Assembly: GCA_025363435.1 (NCBI GenBank)
Contig: JANYDY010000009.1
Coordinates: forward strand, 1 to 52,705
DNA length: 52,705 bases
Direction of reading: 5' to 3'
Origin: Betaproteobacteria bacterium
Lineage (GTDB): Bacteria > Pseudomonadota > Gammaproteobacteria > Burkholderiales > SG8-41
The position numbers and the translations under genes were made by a program. The notes beneath the pieces were generated by a model that was given only the letters and a program-made list of their open reading frames with translations, was not told the DNA's origin and made no database searches. Positions 24,616 to 32,667 of the stretch are shown here, one piece after another; position 1 is the stretch's first letter; the number at the start of each line of letters is the position of its first letter.

Positions 24616-26295
24616 ATGAGTTCTATCTACGACACCATCATCGTCGGCGGCGGCACCGCCGGTTGCGTCATCGCCGCGCGCCTGAGCGAACGCGCCGCGC
24701 GTTCGGTGCTGCTGCTCGAAGCGGGGCGCGACGTGCAGCCGGGCAGCGAACCCGCCGACATCGCCAGCGTTTATCCGGCCTCGTACTTCAACAAATCCTA
24801 TTTCTGGTCCGGACTGAAGGCGCACTGGCGTACGCGCGACAATTCGGCGGTCACGGGATTTTCGCAGGCGCGCGTATTCGGCGGCGGCGGTTCGGTAATG
24901 GGCATGGTGGCGCTGCGCGGCACGCCGGCGGACTACGACGACTGGGCGCGCGCCGGTGCCGACGGCTGGGACTGGCAGGGCGTGCTGCCGTACTTCCGCA
25001 AGCTCGAACACGATTTCGATTTCGACGGCCCGGCGCATGGCAAAGACGGCCCGCTGCCGATCCGCCGCATCGCGCGCGACGCATGGCCGCCGCAGGCGCG
25101 CGCAGTCGCCGCTTATGCCGAAGCGCGCGGCTGGCCGTTCATCGCCGATGTGAACGCCGATTTCCGCGACGGCCTCGGCGCAGCACCAATGTGTCGCCGG
25201 GAAAACGGTCGTGCGTCTGCGTCTTTCGTTTATTTAGACGCCGCAGCGCGGCGGCGCGCCAACCTGACGGTTACTGCGCACGCGCAGGTCGCAAAAATAT
25301 TGTTCGACGGCAAACGCGCGGTCGGTGTCAGCGCGATTGTCGATGGCGTGGCAAAAGAATTCCGCGCGCGTGAAATCATCGTCACCGCCGGTGCGATTTT
25401 GTCGCCGGCCTTGCTGATGCGCTCGGGCATTGGCGACGCGCAGCAATTGCAGAAGCTCGGCATTCCTGTCGTCGCCGACCGCCGCGGCGTCGGCGCCAAC
25501 CTGCAGAACCATCCGGTGCTGTTCATCGGCATGCATCTGAACAAGGCGGCGCGGCAGCCGGCGGCGCTGCGCACCGTGCCGGTGGTGGGTTTTCGTTTTT
25601 CCAGCGGGCTCGCCGGCTGCGCGCCGTCCGATCTTTACGTCAACGTGCAAAGCAAGACGTCGTGGAATGCGCTCGGTGAACAGATTGGTAATATCGCGTC
25701 GACCGTGATGCGGCCCAAATCAACCGGCCGCGTGTGGCTGCAGACTGCGGATGCCAGTGCGCTGCCAAACGTCGAATTCAATTTTCTCGACGACGAAGTC
25801 GATCTGCAGCGCATGATGATGGCGTTCGACCGCGCCGTCGAAATCGTCTGCAGCGAGCAACTGCGCGCACTCGGCGGCAAGCCGTTTCCGGTGCGTTTCA
25901 CCGACAAACTGCGCCGCATGAACGAAGTCGGCCGTGGCAATGCGATCAAAGCGAAACTGATTGCGCGCATGCTCGACATCGTGCCGGGCTTGAGCGACCT
26001 CGTGCTGGGCACGCTGACCGGCGTGCGCGTCAATCTCAAGGCGCTGGTGCAGGACCGCGCTGCGCTCGCAGCGCATCTGCACGCCAACGTCGCCGGCGTG
26101 TTCCACCCGGTCGGCACTTGCCGCATGGGGCGTGCGAACGACGACAATGCGGTGCTCGACAGCGCGGGGTGCGTTTACGGCGTCGAAGGCTTGCGCGTCG
26201 CCGACGCATCCATCATGCCGAACGTGATGGCTGGCAATACCAATCTGCCGGTGATCATGGCCGCGGAAAAAATTGCGGACGCTATTACACAATGA
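24616..26295 (+). CDS. GMC-family FAD-dependent oxidoreductase
   Basis: A 559-aa glucose-methanol-choline oxidoreductase. The FAD dinucleotide site VGGGTAGCVIAARLSE is at residues about 10-25; FGGGGSVMGM and the second signature GAILSPALLMRSGIG follow. The C-terminal catalytic block has the conserved His in GVFHPVGTCRMG and Asn in MAGNTNLP at the position of the second catalytic base (His or Asn in the family). Family members oxidise alcohols to aldehydes or ketones. There is no signal peptide. ATG 24616 lies directly before MSSIYDTIIVGGG; a longer in-frame start at 24502 runs through repeat DNA. The downstream methyltransferase starts 9 bp after the stop. Confidence 0.93.
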   Translation: MSSIYDTIIVGGGTAGCVIAARLSERAARSVLLLEAGRDVQPGSEPADIASVYPASYFNKSYFWSGLKAHWRTRDNSAVTGFSQARVFGGGGSVMGMVALRGTPADYDDWARAGADGWDWQGVLPYFRKLEHDFDFDGPAHGKDGPLPIRRIARDAWPPQARAVAAYAEARGWPFIADVNADFRDGLGAAPMCRRENGRASASFVYLDAAARRRANLTVTAHAQVAKILFDGKRAVGVSAIVDGVAKEFRAREIIVTAGAILSPALLMRSGIGDAQQLQKLGIPVVADRRGVGANLQNHPVLFIGMHLNKAARQPAALRTVPVVGFRFSSGLAGCAPSDLYVNVQSKTSWNALGEQIGNIASTVMRPKSTGRVWLQTADASALPNVEFNFLDDEVDLQRMMMAFDRAVEIVCSEQLRALGGKPFPVRFTDKLRRMNEVGRGNAIKAKLIARMLDIVPGLSDLVLGTLTGVRVNLKALVQDRAALAAHLHANVAGVFHPVGTCRMGRANDDNAVLDSAGCVYGVEGLRVADASIMPNVMAGNTNLPVIMAAEKIADAITQ

Positions 26296-26304
26296 CAACG
26301 CACA

Positions 26305-27360
26305 ATGACAGCGCGCGACGATAGCGCACAGTGCGATCCGGCAGAACCGGGCAATACGCCGATAACCGACGCATTCGCCAACCGCCTGCGCAAAAACCTC
26401 GCTCACCGCAGCAAGTGGGCGCGGCGGCGCGGCATCACCTGCTTTCGCATTTACGACCGCGACGTGCCGCAGTTCCCCTTTGCCATCGATTGGTATGAAA
26501 CTGTTTCCCCGCGCGCGGAGACGCACCTGCACGTGCAGGAAATCGACACCGGTTGGAAGATGGGTGACGATGAATACTCGGCGTGGCTGGTCGCGGTCTG
26601 CGATGCCATCCGCGAGGTCTGCGCCATTCCCGCAGCGCAACTGCATCTCAAGCGCCGTGAACGGCAACGCGGCACTTCGCAATACGAAAAGCGCGACGAC
26701 GCGGTCGCCGAGACGTTTGTGGTGATGGAAGCGGGCTGCCGCTTCGAGGTTAACTTCGACACCTATCTTGATACGGGCCTGTTTCTCGATCACCGGCCGA
26801 TGCGCGCCCTCGCGGCTGAAACCATCGCGGAACGCGCAAAGCGCGAGGATGGAACACGTTTCCTTAACCTCTTTGCGTACACCGGAAGTTTCACCGTGCA
26901 CGCGGCGCTGGCGGGCGCGGGCGCTTCGACCACCGTCGATCTTTCCAATACCTACCAGGCATGGACTGCGCGTAACCTCGCCCTCAATAATATCGATGCC
27001 CGCCGCCACACGCTGGTGCGCGCCGACGTGCTGGCGTGGCTGGTGCAGGCCGTTGCCGACCGCGCGCGTTACGACGTGGTCGTGCTCGACCCGCCGTCAT
27101 TCTCGAACTCGAAAAAGATGGTTGATGTTCTGGATGTGCAGCGTGACCATATTCAACTGGTGAGCCAGTGCCACGAATTACTGGCGGACGGCGGTGAGCT
27201 GTTTTTCTCCACCAACCTGCGGTCCTTCGAGATCGACGCGCAACTCGCGCAGCAATTATCGCTGCGCGAAATCACCCGCCAGAGCGTACCCGAGGATTTT
27301 CAGCGCCCCGGCAGGCGCGGACCGCATCGCGCCTGGCACGCGTTGAAGGGCGCGCTGTAA
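26305..27360 (+). CDS. RlmK-like class I SAM-dependent rRNA methyltransferase
   Basis: A 351-aa methyltransferase matching the C-terminal half (RlmK, 23S rRNA m7G2069) of the fused enterobacterial RlmKL. The SAM site is NLFAYTGSFTVHAAL, the acidic residue TTVDLS, and the catalytic motif LDPPSFSNSKKM; VQRDH follows as in RlmK. The N-terminal part (FANRLRKNL ... FRIYDRDVPQFPFAID) is the RlmK/RlmI-type linker domain. The THUMP and RlmL half are missing, so it is stand-alone or one of a split pair. It acts in the cytoplasm on 50S precursors. Position after the GMC gene is probably incidental, though the 9-bp gap implies co-transcription. Confidence 0.88.
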   Translation: MTARDDSAQCDPAEPGNTPITDAFANRLRKNLAHRSKWARRRGITCFRIYDRDVPQFPFAIDWYETVSPRAETHLHVQEIDTGWKMGDDEYSAWLVAVCDAIREVCAIPAAQLHLKRRERQRGTSQYEKRDDAVAETFVVMEAGCRFEVNFDTYLDTGLFLDHRPMRALAAETIAERAKREDGTRFLNLFAYTGSFTVHAALAGAGASTTVDLSNTYQAWTARNLALNNIDARRHTLVRADVLAWLVQAVADRARYDVVVLDPPSFSNSKKMVDVLDVQRDHIQLVSQCHELLADGGELFFSTNLRSFEIDAQLAQQLSLREITRQSVPEDFQRPGRRGPHRAWHALKGAL

Positions 27361-27364
27361 CGTT

Positions 27365-28030
27365 TTATTGAAACGTGATCAGATCCGCGCGCGTCAGCGT
27401 GACGGCTTTTGCTTTCATGGGTTCGTTCGCCAGATTCGCGTTGCCCGAATTCAGCACATTATAGAAACCGATGGTCGTTTCGTAGCCGCTGCCGGCCGAG
27501 GTCGTGTCCATCGGAATGACGACGGTGTAATCGCGCGCCATCGCCGCGACCGAGGTGTAGGTGATCGAACCGCTGATCTTCCAGCCGACCATGATGAGTG
27601 TCTTGATGCCCTTGGCCTTCAATGTCTTGTCGAGATCGGTGTTGTAGAACCGGTCCTGAGCCGAATTGATGACTTTGATGTCGCCCGCAACCGGCGCGAC
27701 TTCTTTCAGCCAATGGTTCATGTTGTGCTCGCGCGTGCCGTACGCCACGACGAGGCCGGCCTTGCGCACGCGTTCCATGAAGGGCGTCATGGCCGGCAGC
27801 ATCTGGCCCGTGCAACTCGGCTGTTTGCTGCAGATCTCCTCGACATAGTCGAGCACGATCAACGCGGTGGTTTTGGCATCGAGGGTGACGCGGGCCGGCT
27901 CGGGGGTTGCCGGCATTTGCAGGGTGATCATGGGCTTGCCGCCGGGCGCGGCCGGTTGTGCCTGCGCTGCGCCGGAAAAGAGCGCAAGGGCCAGAGTGCT
28001 CGTGATGAAGACAGTGCGGGAATGCGTCAT
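27365..28030 (-). CDS. Exported isochorismatase-fold protein, catalytic Cys and Lys replaced
   Basis: A 221-aa protein with a Sec signal peptide (ending AAQAQ) and a cysteine-hydrolase (isochorismatase) fold. The first triad residue is kept in IVLDYVEE. The lysine position before RFYNTDLD is Asn, and the nucleophile position in GWKISGSITYTSVAAM, normally TNVC, is Ser. Hydrolase activity of the usual kind is therefore doubtful; it may be a binding protein or use another chemistry. GAGGAGATT precedes the ATG. It is convergent with the methyltransferase (stops 5 bp apart). A scrap of a homologous C-terminus is at 42195-42239. Confidence 0.8.
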   Translation of the reverse strand: MTHSRTVFITSTLALALFSGAAQAQPAAPGGKPMITLQMPATPEPARVTLDAKTTALIVLDYVEEICSKQPSCTGQMLPAMTPFMERVRKAGLVVAYGTREHNMNHWLKEVAPVAGDIKVINSAQDRFYNTDLDKTLKAKGIKTLIMVGWKISGSITYTSVAAMARDYTVVIPMDTTSAGSGYETTIGFYNVLNSGNANLANEPMKAKAVTLTRADLITFQ

Positions 28031-28156
28031 GCTGGAATCTCCTCGAGGGTCTTTTCGGTTTTTGGTGTTTTGCTAGCTGCGGCTGCAGGAATTCAGATTA
28101 TGAACGGCTTATTGTAAATAAATACTGTCGAAGCGACTCCGCTGTTTTTGCATCGA

Positions 28157-29026
28157 TTAATTCTCGACTGGCAGGGCCGGCATGCCAATGCCGCGCAGAA
28201 ATTCCCGCGCGGGATCGCGCCAGATTTTGAGCCCGGCGCCGGCGCCGAACATGCCATGCGCATCGCCGCCGTCAAATTTTCCGAACGCAACCAGTTTCGC
28301 AGTGCCGCCGGCCTTGCTGTAGGCCGCATGCATGCGGGTCGGCAGATCATCAGCCGGCCCCCAATAGCTGTCGTTGTCGCCATAGAACCACAAGGTCGGC
28401 ACTTTGCTGGTCTCGCCGTACGTCCCGAATGCCCTGACCAAGGATGATTCCCACTGGCAACTGCTGTCGCTCCACTTCAGGCCGCCGGCAAAATTGATGA
28501 TGCCTTTGACGCCGGGATAGTTGTAAGTGCCGCCAAACGCCATCACGGCGAGGCCGCCATGCGATTGGCCTATCAACAGAATGCGCGCGGGGTCGACGTC
28601 TTCGCGCTTGACCAGCGTATCCAGCGCACCCTTGATGTCTTCGGCCTGCAACCGCCCGTTGCTGGTGAAGTTGCAGCGCGGATCGACGTAGCCGCCGCCG
28701 GATTTCGAAAACCCCTGCCGCATCGGCGCGGCCACCAGGTAACCCAGACGGACAAACTCGCGCGCCGCGACAAGATATCGGGCGCGCGGCTGGAAATAGG
28801 GGTTGCCGAAAGCCTTGCCGTGATTGATCACAACCAGCGGAAACGGGCCTGCGCCATCGGGCTTGAAGATCGTTGTTTCAAGTTTCGGCCCGCCATCACC
28901 GACCGGCAGCATCACAATCTGCTCGTTCAGCTTCGCATCGAGCACCGGCGCATCCTGGGCAAATGCGGGCAGGGCGAACGCGATCAAACTCAATGTAATG
29001 CGCGCGATTGTGCGATGACGGTTCAT
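28157..29026 (-). CDS. Exported dienelactone-hydrolase-like alpha/beta hydrolase
   Basis: A 289-aa secreted hydrolase: signal peptide ending PAFAQ; NHGKAFGN oxyanion region; nucleophile in GQSHGG; acid in FYGDNDSYWG; histidine in GDAHGMFG. The triad is complete. The family (DLH and acyl-peptide-like hydrolases) acts on esters and lactones. GGGGGAGAG lies before the ATG. The gene precedes the isochorismatase-fold gene in a likely periplasmic operon (126-bp gap), and is divergent from the NHL protein gene. The native substrate is unknown. Confidence 0.87.
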   Translation of the reverse strand: MNRHRTIARITLSLIAFALPAFAQDAPVLDAKLNEQIVMLPVGDGGPKLETTIFKPDGAGPFPLVVINHGKAFGNPYFQPRARYLVAAREFVRLGYLVAAPMRQGFSKSGGGYVDPRCNFTSNGRLQAEDIKGALDTLVKREDVDPARILLIGQSHGGLAVMAFGGTYNYPGVKGIINFAGGLKWSDSSCQWESSLVRAFGTYGETSKVPTLWFYGDNDSYWGPADDLPTRMHAAYSKAGGTAKLVAFGKFDGGDAHGMFGAGAGLKIWRDPAREFLRGIGMPALPVEN

Positions 29027-29091
29027 ATGTGCTCTCCCCCGGGCGGTGTGGTGCCGCCTCTGCGCGAAATTCTACGCCGATGCTGCGTTCA

Positions 29092-29118
29092 TGGTTCGAC
29101 AGTCTCACCACGAACGCA
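29092..29118. repeat. Single arm of GTTCGACAGGCTCACC repeat family
   Basis: GGTTCGACAGTCTCACC followed by ACGAACGC repeats the core of the element at about 21384-21411 with one change (G to T). It stands in the 245-bp gap between the divergent genes at 29026 and 29272, where I see no coding sequence. Confidence 0.55.
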
Positions 29119-29271
29119 GTGCGCCGCCCTTCTATTTGCGCATCTATGGCGTCACCCTGCAATGTGGGGTAAAAAGTAGTCTGCCGGCGTTCATACAAGA
29201 TCCCGGGGCTGACGACCGCTTAGCCTCAAGGCGACATCAACGAATGCCATCTTCAGGAGAGGAGCATTACG

Positions 29272-30747
29272 ATGACTTCCAGAATTCTTACGATTGTTTC
29301 CCGCACGCTGATGCTTGCCTGCATCAGTCTGCCGTTTGTTGCGCCGGCGAGCGCCCAGAACTCCGCCACCGAAGCCCTGCAAAAAGCGCGCGTTGTCGAA
29401 CGCCTAGCCGAGGGCATGGCGGTCGAGAAAAAAGGCGAAGCACCCGGCTTCGTGCTCGACCCCGCGTGGCCGCAGCCGCTGCCGAACCACTGGGTGATCG
29501 GCGATGTCGGCGGCATCGCCGTCGACAAGCACGACCAGATCTGGGTCTACCACCGCCCGCGTTCGGTCGGCTCGCAGGACAGCGGCATGCAGGGCGCCGC
29601 CGGCAAAGACGCAAAAGGTCAGCCGATCAGCGCGCTCGGTCATCCGCGCCCGTATGGCCCGATCAACAATTGCTGCGCGCCGGCGCCGTCGATACTCGTG
29701 TTCAACCCAGCCGGCAAACTGCTCAAGGCGTGGGGCGGCCCGGGTGACGCAGATTTTCTGAAGACGAAATGCCGCGAGGCCGACGGCTGCTTCTGGCCCG
29801 CGCGCGAGCACGGCATCTACGTTGATCACAACGACTTCGTCTACATCGCCGGCAACGGCCAGGCGCGCGCTTTTTACGGTCAGTATCCGTGGGCAGCGAA
29901 CTTCGGCGACGATTCGCACATCCTCAAGTTCAAAGCCGACGGCACTTTCGTGTTGCAGATCGGCTTTGCGGGCGCGAAAGGCCCCAACAGCAACGACACC
30001 AACGGCGGCGTCAACGGCACGCCCGAGCCGTACTGGCCGGCCGACATGGTGGTCGATCCGAAAACCAACCTGATGTACATCGCCGACGGTTACGGCAACC
30101 GCCGCGTGCTGATCGTCGACGCGGCAACCGGCAAATACGTCGGCCACTTCGGCGCCTACGGACAGAACCCGGTCGTCGGTGAGAACGGCGGCGATACCGC
30201 GTATTCCGCCAGCTGGAACGCCGATTTCAAGGCCGGCAACATGAAACCGAAATTCTTCCGTAGCCCGCTGCATTGCGCGCGGCTCGCCAACGACGGCCTG
30301 CTCTACGCCTGCGATCGCGGCAACAATCGCGTGCAGGTTTTCAAGGCGGCCGAAGCGGGCAAGCCCTGCCGCAACCCGGAAGGCGAAGCCGGTAAATGCG
30401 GCTACGTCGGCGAGCTCGCCGTCGCGCCGCAATCCATCGGCGGCACCTCGGGCACGGTGAACTTCTCAACCGACCCGAAGCAAAGCTGCATGTACGTCGC
30501 CGACCTCGTCAACGACGTGATCTACGTGGTCAACCGGCAGAACATGACCGAACTCACCCGCATCGGCGGCGGTGGCCGTCAAGCCGGCCAGTTCCACTGG
30601 CCGCACGTGGTGGCCAACGATGCTGCCGGCAATATGTACGTCGGCGAAGTCGACGGCGCGGCGCGCGTGCAGCGCTTCCTGCGTTATGGGGCGACGGGGT
30701 GCAGCGGGACGGGGAGTGCGGAGGTGGGGAGGTATATGGTGCGGTGA
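29272..30747 (+). CDS. Secreted NHL-repeat beta-propeller protein
   Basis: A 491-aa exported protein (signal peptide ending ASAQ). At least five NHL-type blades can be seen by their recurring DxxDxIWV / DHNDFVYIAGNG / DPKTNLMYIADGYGNRRV / NDGLLYACDRGNNRVQVF / DAAGNMYVGEV phrases. Family members include the peptidyl-hydroxyglycine lyase-like and tricorn-like propellers; most are binding or lyase scaffolds. Several Cys pairs (NNCCAP, CREADGCFW, CRNPEGEAGKCG) suggest disulfides in the periplasm. GGAGAGGAG precedes the ATG. It is transcribed alone; a degenerate REP arm follows the stop. Confidence 0.88.
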   Translation: MTSRILTIVSRTLMLACISLPFVAPASAQNSATEALQKARVVERLAEGMAVEKKGEAPGFVLDPAWPQPLPNHWVIGDVGGIAVDKHDQIWVYHRPRSVGSQDSGMQGAAGKDAKGQPISALGHPRPYGPINNCCAPAPSILVFNPAGKLLKAWGGPGDADFLKTKCREADGCFWPAREHGIYVDHNDFVYIAGNGQARAFYGQYPWAANFGDDSHILKFKADGTFVLQIGFAGAKGPNSNDTNGGVNGTPEPYWPADMVVDPKTNLMYIADGYGNRRVLIVDAATGKYVGHFGAYGQNPVVGENGGDTAYSASWNADFKAGNMKPKFFRSPLHCARLANDGLLYACDRGNNRVQVFKAAEAGKPCRNPEGEAGKCGYVGELAVAPQSIGGTSGTVNFSTDPKQSCMYVADLVNDVIYVVNRQNMTELTRIGGGGRQAGQFHWPHVVANDAAGNMYVGEVDGAARVQRFLRYGATGCSGTGSAEVGRYMVR

Positions 30748-30756
30748 TAAGGCGGC

Positions 30757-30797
30757 TGATTGAATGAACGCGTGGTCAGCGGCTGCGCATCCTACAA
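30757..30797. repeat. Degenerate REP arm related to 32263-32291
   Basis: TGATTGAATGAACGCGTGG followed by TCAGCGGCTGCGCATCCTAC matches the right arm of the REP at 32263-32291 (TGATTGAACGCGTGGGCAGC then CTGCCCACCCTACG) with small insertions and substitutions. It marks the left edge of the accessory patch. Confidence 0.45.
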
Positions 30798-30862
30798 AAA
30801 TTACAGTAGTGAAAAGAGGGCGGCCGGCAATAAGTTCTGACCGCCCCCTGCTGCTTTACTGC

Positions 30863-30997
30863 TTACTTCTTTTTACGACATAGGAAAGCGAAGCAGCTCG
30901 CCTTCTTCGGATATACCTGTTTACCGCTCCGATAATGCCGGAACGACTTGCAGAATACCCAGTAACACCCGGCTGGTGCCGGGAACGGTGGGGTCAT
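30863..30997 (-). CDS. Small basic Cys-containing protein (44 aa), conserved-looking
   Basis: A 44-aa frame starting at ATG 30997 with AAAGGG eight bases upstream; an in-frame ATG at 31045 would add 16 residues but lacks a ribosome site. The sequence GCYWVFCKSFRHYRSGK and the tail FAFLCRKKK are very basic with three Cys and clustered aromatics. I recall short proteins with this YWVFCKxFxHYRSGK pattern as hypothetical proteins in other Proteobacteria but cannot name a function; a nucleic-acid or zinc-binding role would fit. It lies between the NHL gene and a candidate small RNA on the other strand. Confidence 0.5.
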   Translation of the reverse strand: MTPPFPAPAGCYWVFCKSFRHYRSGKQVYPKKASCFAFLCRKKK

Positions 30998-31026
30998 AAT
31001 CGACCCTTTCGTAAAGATGGAACCAC

Positions 31027-31055
31027 TTGACACCGGCATGTTCAAACTACAGAAT
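31027..31055 (+). promoter_or_regulatory. Sigma-70 promoter for candidate small RNA
   Basis: A perfect -35 box TTGACA (31027-31032), a 17-bp spacer and CAGAAT (31050-31055, 4 of 6 to TATAAT) predict a start near 31062 on the plus strand, where no annotated gene follows. Confidence 0.5.
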
Positions 31056-31061
31056 CATCCA

Positions 31062-31177
31062 CTGCATTGCGAATGAGCTGGGGTTTGAGTATCCCGGCCT
31101 CCCGTTGGACGGTTCCGTTGTCCGGGGAGATTCGGAGGCCCACCAGCAGCGCTAACTGCTGGTGGGCCTTTTTATTT
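31062..31177 (+). ncRNA. Candidate intergenic small RNA (about 116 nt)
   Basis: The segment has its own promoter and ends in a strong intrinsic terminator, with no plus-strand gene downstream to be an mRNA leader for. Inside, GGCCTCC (31096-31102) can pair with GGAGGCC (31134-31140), enclosing a smaller hairpin GGAC/GTCC; the GGAGGCC arm also overlaps the terminator's 5' arm (GGCC), so two folds compete. An alternative reading is a 42-codon frame starting at TTG 31027 and ending TAA 31153-31155, but it has no ribosome site and I do not recognise the peptide. The 3' end overlaps the stop of the convergent gene at 31176, so antisense pairing with that mRNA is possible. Confidence 0.4.
31137..31177 (+). 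terminator. Strong intrinsic terminator of the candidate small RNA
   Basis: GGCCCACCAGCAG (31137-31149) and CTGCTGGTGGGCC (31156-31168) form a perfect 13-bp stem with the loop CGCTAA, followed by TTTTTATTT (31169-31177). The minus strand has no T-run, so it acts on plus-strand transcription only. Confidence 0.88.
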
Positions 31178-31970
31178 AGGCAGTGCCGCCCCCTTCCGAA
31201 TCAACCTCGTCCGCCAGTATCAGGTCGATATGAGCTTTGATGCGCGACTTGTCCGCCTCATAGAACGGCGTAGGTATCATAAGGTAGGCGCGACGCCCTC
31301 CCGTTAGGCGGATAGGGATGCGGTCCACTGGACCGCGCACTTCCTGCCCAAGGCGTCCTAACTCTTGCATCGCGGCGTTAGACTCGGCGGGCGTGAGAGT
31401 TTCCGCTACTTGCTGCGATTGATCTTCGATGTCGCCATTTATCTCCTGTGCCGGCGTGTTAGACGTCGGTGCGCGACCCGCGGCCACCACCGCAAAATAG
31501 TCAGCGAATTCGACAGATTTCTTAAAGATCAACACTTGCTCGGCCGCAACATCCGGCATGAAGCCCATTTGAATCAGATCAAACCTCAGCGCCGCGTCCG
31601 AGGGCAGGCGATCAGAGAATTTCGACAGCAGGTGGTTGTAGACCGACGGATTTTTCAACCAGCGCATCAGTGCTGACTGCTTGTGAATCAGTTCAGGCGA
31701 GAATTTGTATGCCTCGACATCTTTGGAGACTTGAATCTGTCCCTCGTTAGGTCGAATGATCAATCCCCATTGCCGCAATGTCGCGAGCGTGGATCGCGCG
31801 GCGCCGCTTTTGCAGTCCTTGTATCCCAAGTCAGTGGCGGCAACGTCGATAGCCACAGGGTGGCGACCCTCGCGTTCATAGAGCAAGAGTGCTCGCTCAA
31901 GGGATTCCTTGAGTGGCGCCGATGGGGCACGCGGGCTACGCTTACGCAAATCAGTTTGTTGCTCGGCCAT
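31176..31970 (-). CDS. Protein of unknown function with predicted N-terminal winged helix
   Basis: A 264-aa protein I cannot name. Residues 15-90 (LKESLERALLLYEREGRHPV ... LATLRQWGLI) look like a winged-helix fold, ending in a basic-neutral wing (PNEGQIQVSKDVEAY). The middle is helical (RWLKNPSVYNHLLSKF, SDAALRFDLIQMGF), then a Gln/Glu-rich linker (ALEINGDIEDQSQQ type) precedes a C-terminal beta segment RLTGGRRAYLMIPTPFYEAD. Similar proteins occur on accessory elements as hypothetical proteins. The gene has its own extended -10 promoter and lies next to AT-rich DNA and REP/RAYT remains, which argues for acquisition. A DNA-binding role is inference from the N-terminus only. Confidence 0.7.
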   Translation of the reverse strand: MAEQQTDLRKRSPRAPSAPLKESLERALLLYEREGRHPVAIDVAATDLGYKDCKSGAARSTLATLRQWGLIIRPNEGQIQVSKDVEAYKFSPELIHKQSALMRWLKNPSVYNHLLSKFSDRLPSDAALRFDLIQMGFMPDVAAEQVLIFKKSVEFADYFAVVAAGRAPTSNTPAQEINGDIEDQSQQVAETLTPAESNAAMQELGRLGQEVRGPVDRIPIRLTGGRRAYLMIPTPFYEADKSRIKAHIDLILADEVDSEGGGTA

Positions 31971-32212
31971 TGGGTTTCCGTGTTGTAAATTAAGCTGGCA
32001 GGCTATTATACCACATTTCAGGGGCTAACTACAGGTCAAGTTCTGAGGCAAATAGAGTCTTTTTCTGAATTATACACATATGACAGTTGAGTTGTTAAAA
32101 AGTTTATTAGACTTATAAAGACTTTTTACCCGCTGCTGAAAATATTCAATATGGCCACAAAAGTAAATAACATATTGATTAATATGTATTTATTTAGAGT
32201 AATTTTTAGCCC
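31971..32212. other. AT-rich non-coding segment
   Basis: These 240 bases are strikingly AT-rich (for example 32081-32210, with runs such as TTTATTAGACTTATAAAG) against the 60% or more GC around them. No frame with coding character or terminator was found. It holds the promoter of the 31176 gene at its left end. The base composition suggests foreign DNA, such as an old element junction. Confidence 0.6.
32005..32013 (-). promoter_or_regulatory. Extended -10 promoter for the 31176-31970 gene
   Basis: Read on the minus strand this is TGGTATAAT, an extended -10 (TGn plus a perfect TATAAT), 35 bp upstream of the ATG at 31970. No -35 box stands at 17 bp, as expected for extended -10 promoters. Confidence 0.6.
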
Positions 32213-32213
32213 G

Positions 32214-32291
32214 GTAGGGTAGGCAACTTGTTGCCCACGCGGGATCGGGCGCACTGATTGAACGCGTGGGCAGCAAGCTGCCCACCCTACG
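32214..32291. repeat. REP inverted pair (GTAGGGTAGGCAAC type)
   Basis: GTAGGGTAGGCAACTTGTTG then CCCACGCG (32214-32241) faces CGCGTGGGCAGCAAGCTG then CCCACCCTACG (32263-32291). The two halves are near-perfect reverse complements with a 21-bp centre. The right half abuts the RAYT remnant directly; a truncated right half also occurs at 40314-40334. Confidence 0.8.
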
Positions 32292-32292
32292 A

Positions 32293-32667
32293 AACTGGGT
32301 TGTGCTTCCCGAACACCTGCATTGCGTGATGGAATTGCCGCTGGATGACATGAACTTCGCCACGCGCTGGCGTCTGATCAAGATGGAGTTTTCAAAGGCG
32401 TTGCCGAAAGTCGAGCGCTTGTCGGCGGTACGTGTTGCGCGCGGGGAACGCGGAATCTGGCAGCGATGATATTGGGAGCATCTGATTCGTGACGATTCAG
32501 ACATGCAGGCGCACATGGACTATGTGCATTTCAACCCAGTGAAGCATGGTTTGGTCAGGCGCGTCATCGATTGGCCGCATTCGACTTTTCACAAGCTGGT
32601 GAAAGCCGGGATTTATCCGCCGGATTGGGCGGGTGGCGTGGCTGACGCGTTGGGATACGATGACTGA
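32293..32667 (+). pseudogene. RAYT (REP-associated tyrosine transposase) remnant, 5'-truncated with in-frame TGA
   Basis: The frame reads NWVVLPEHLHCVMELP (with the HUH-type HLH of the Y1/IS200-like fold), RWRLIKMEFSKALP, GERGIWQR, then TGA at 32467-32469 where the family has Arg (QRRFWEH), then YWEHLIRDDSDMQAHMDYVH and FNPVKHGLVRRVIDWPHST and PPDWAG. This is the typical RAYT order. About 50 N-terminal residues are gone: the REP arm occupies their place. The 3' end runs straight into a second REP at 32667. It is inactive as it stands; RAYTs are thought to mobilise or maintain REP sequences such as those nearby. Confidence 0.88.

Noticed and set aside
26305-27360. Complete RlmKL-type fused methyltransferase
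   Set aside because: Only the RlmK half is encoded; no THUMP or RlmL half lies upstream.
31080-31177. tRNA gene
   Set aside because: CCACCA-like end is the terminator arm; no cloverleaf with anticodon arm can be drawn.
32293-32667. Functional transposase
   Set aside because: The N-terminus is missing and there is an in-frame TGA.
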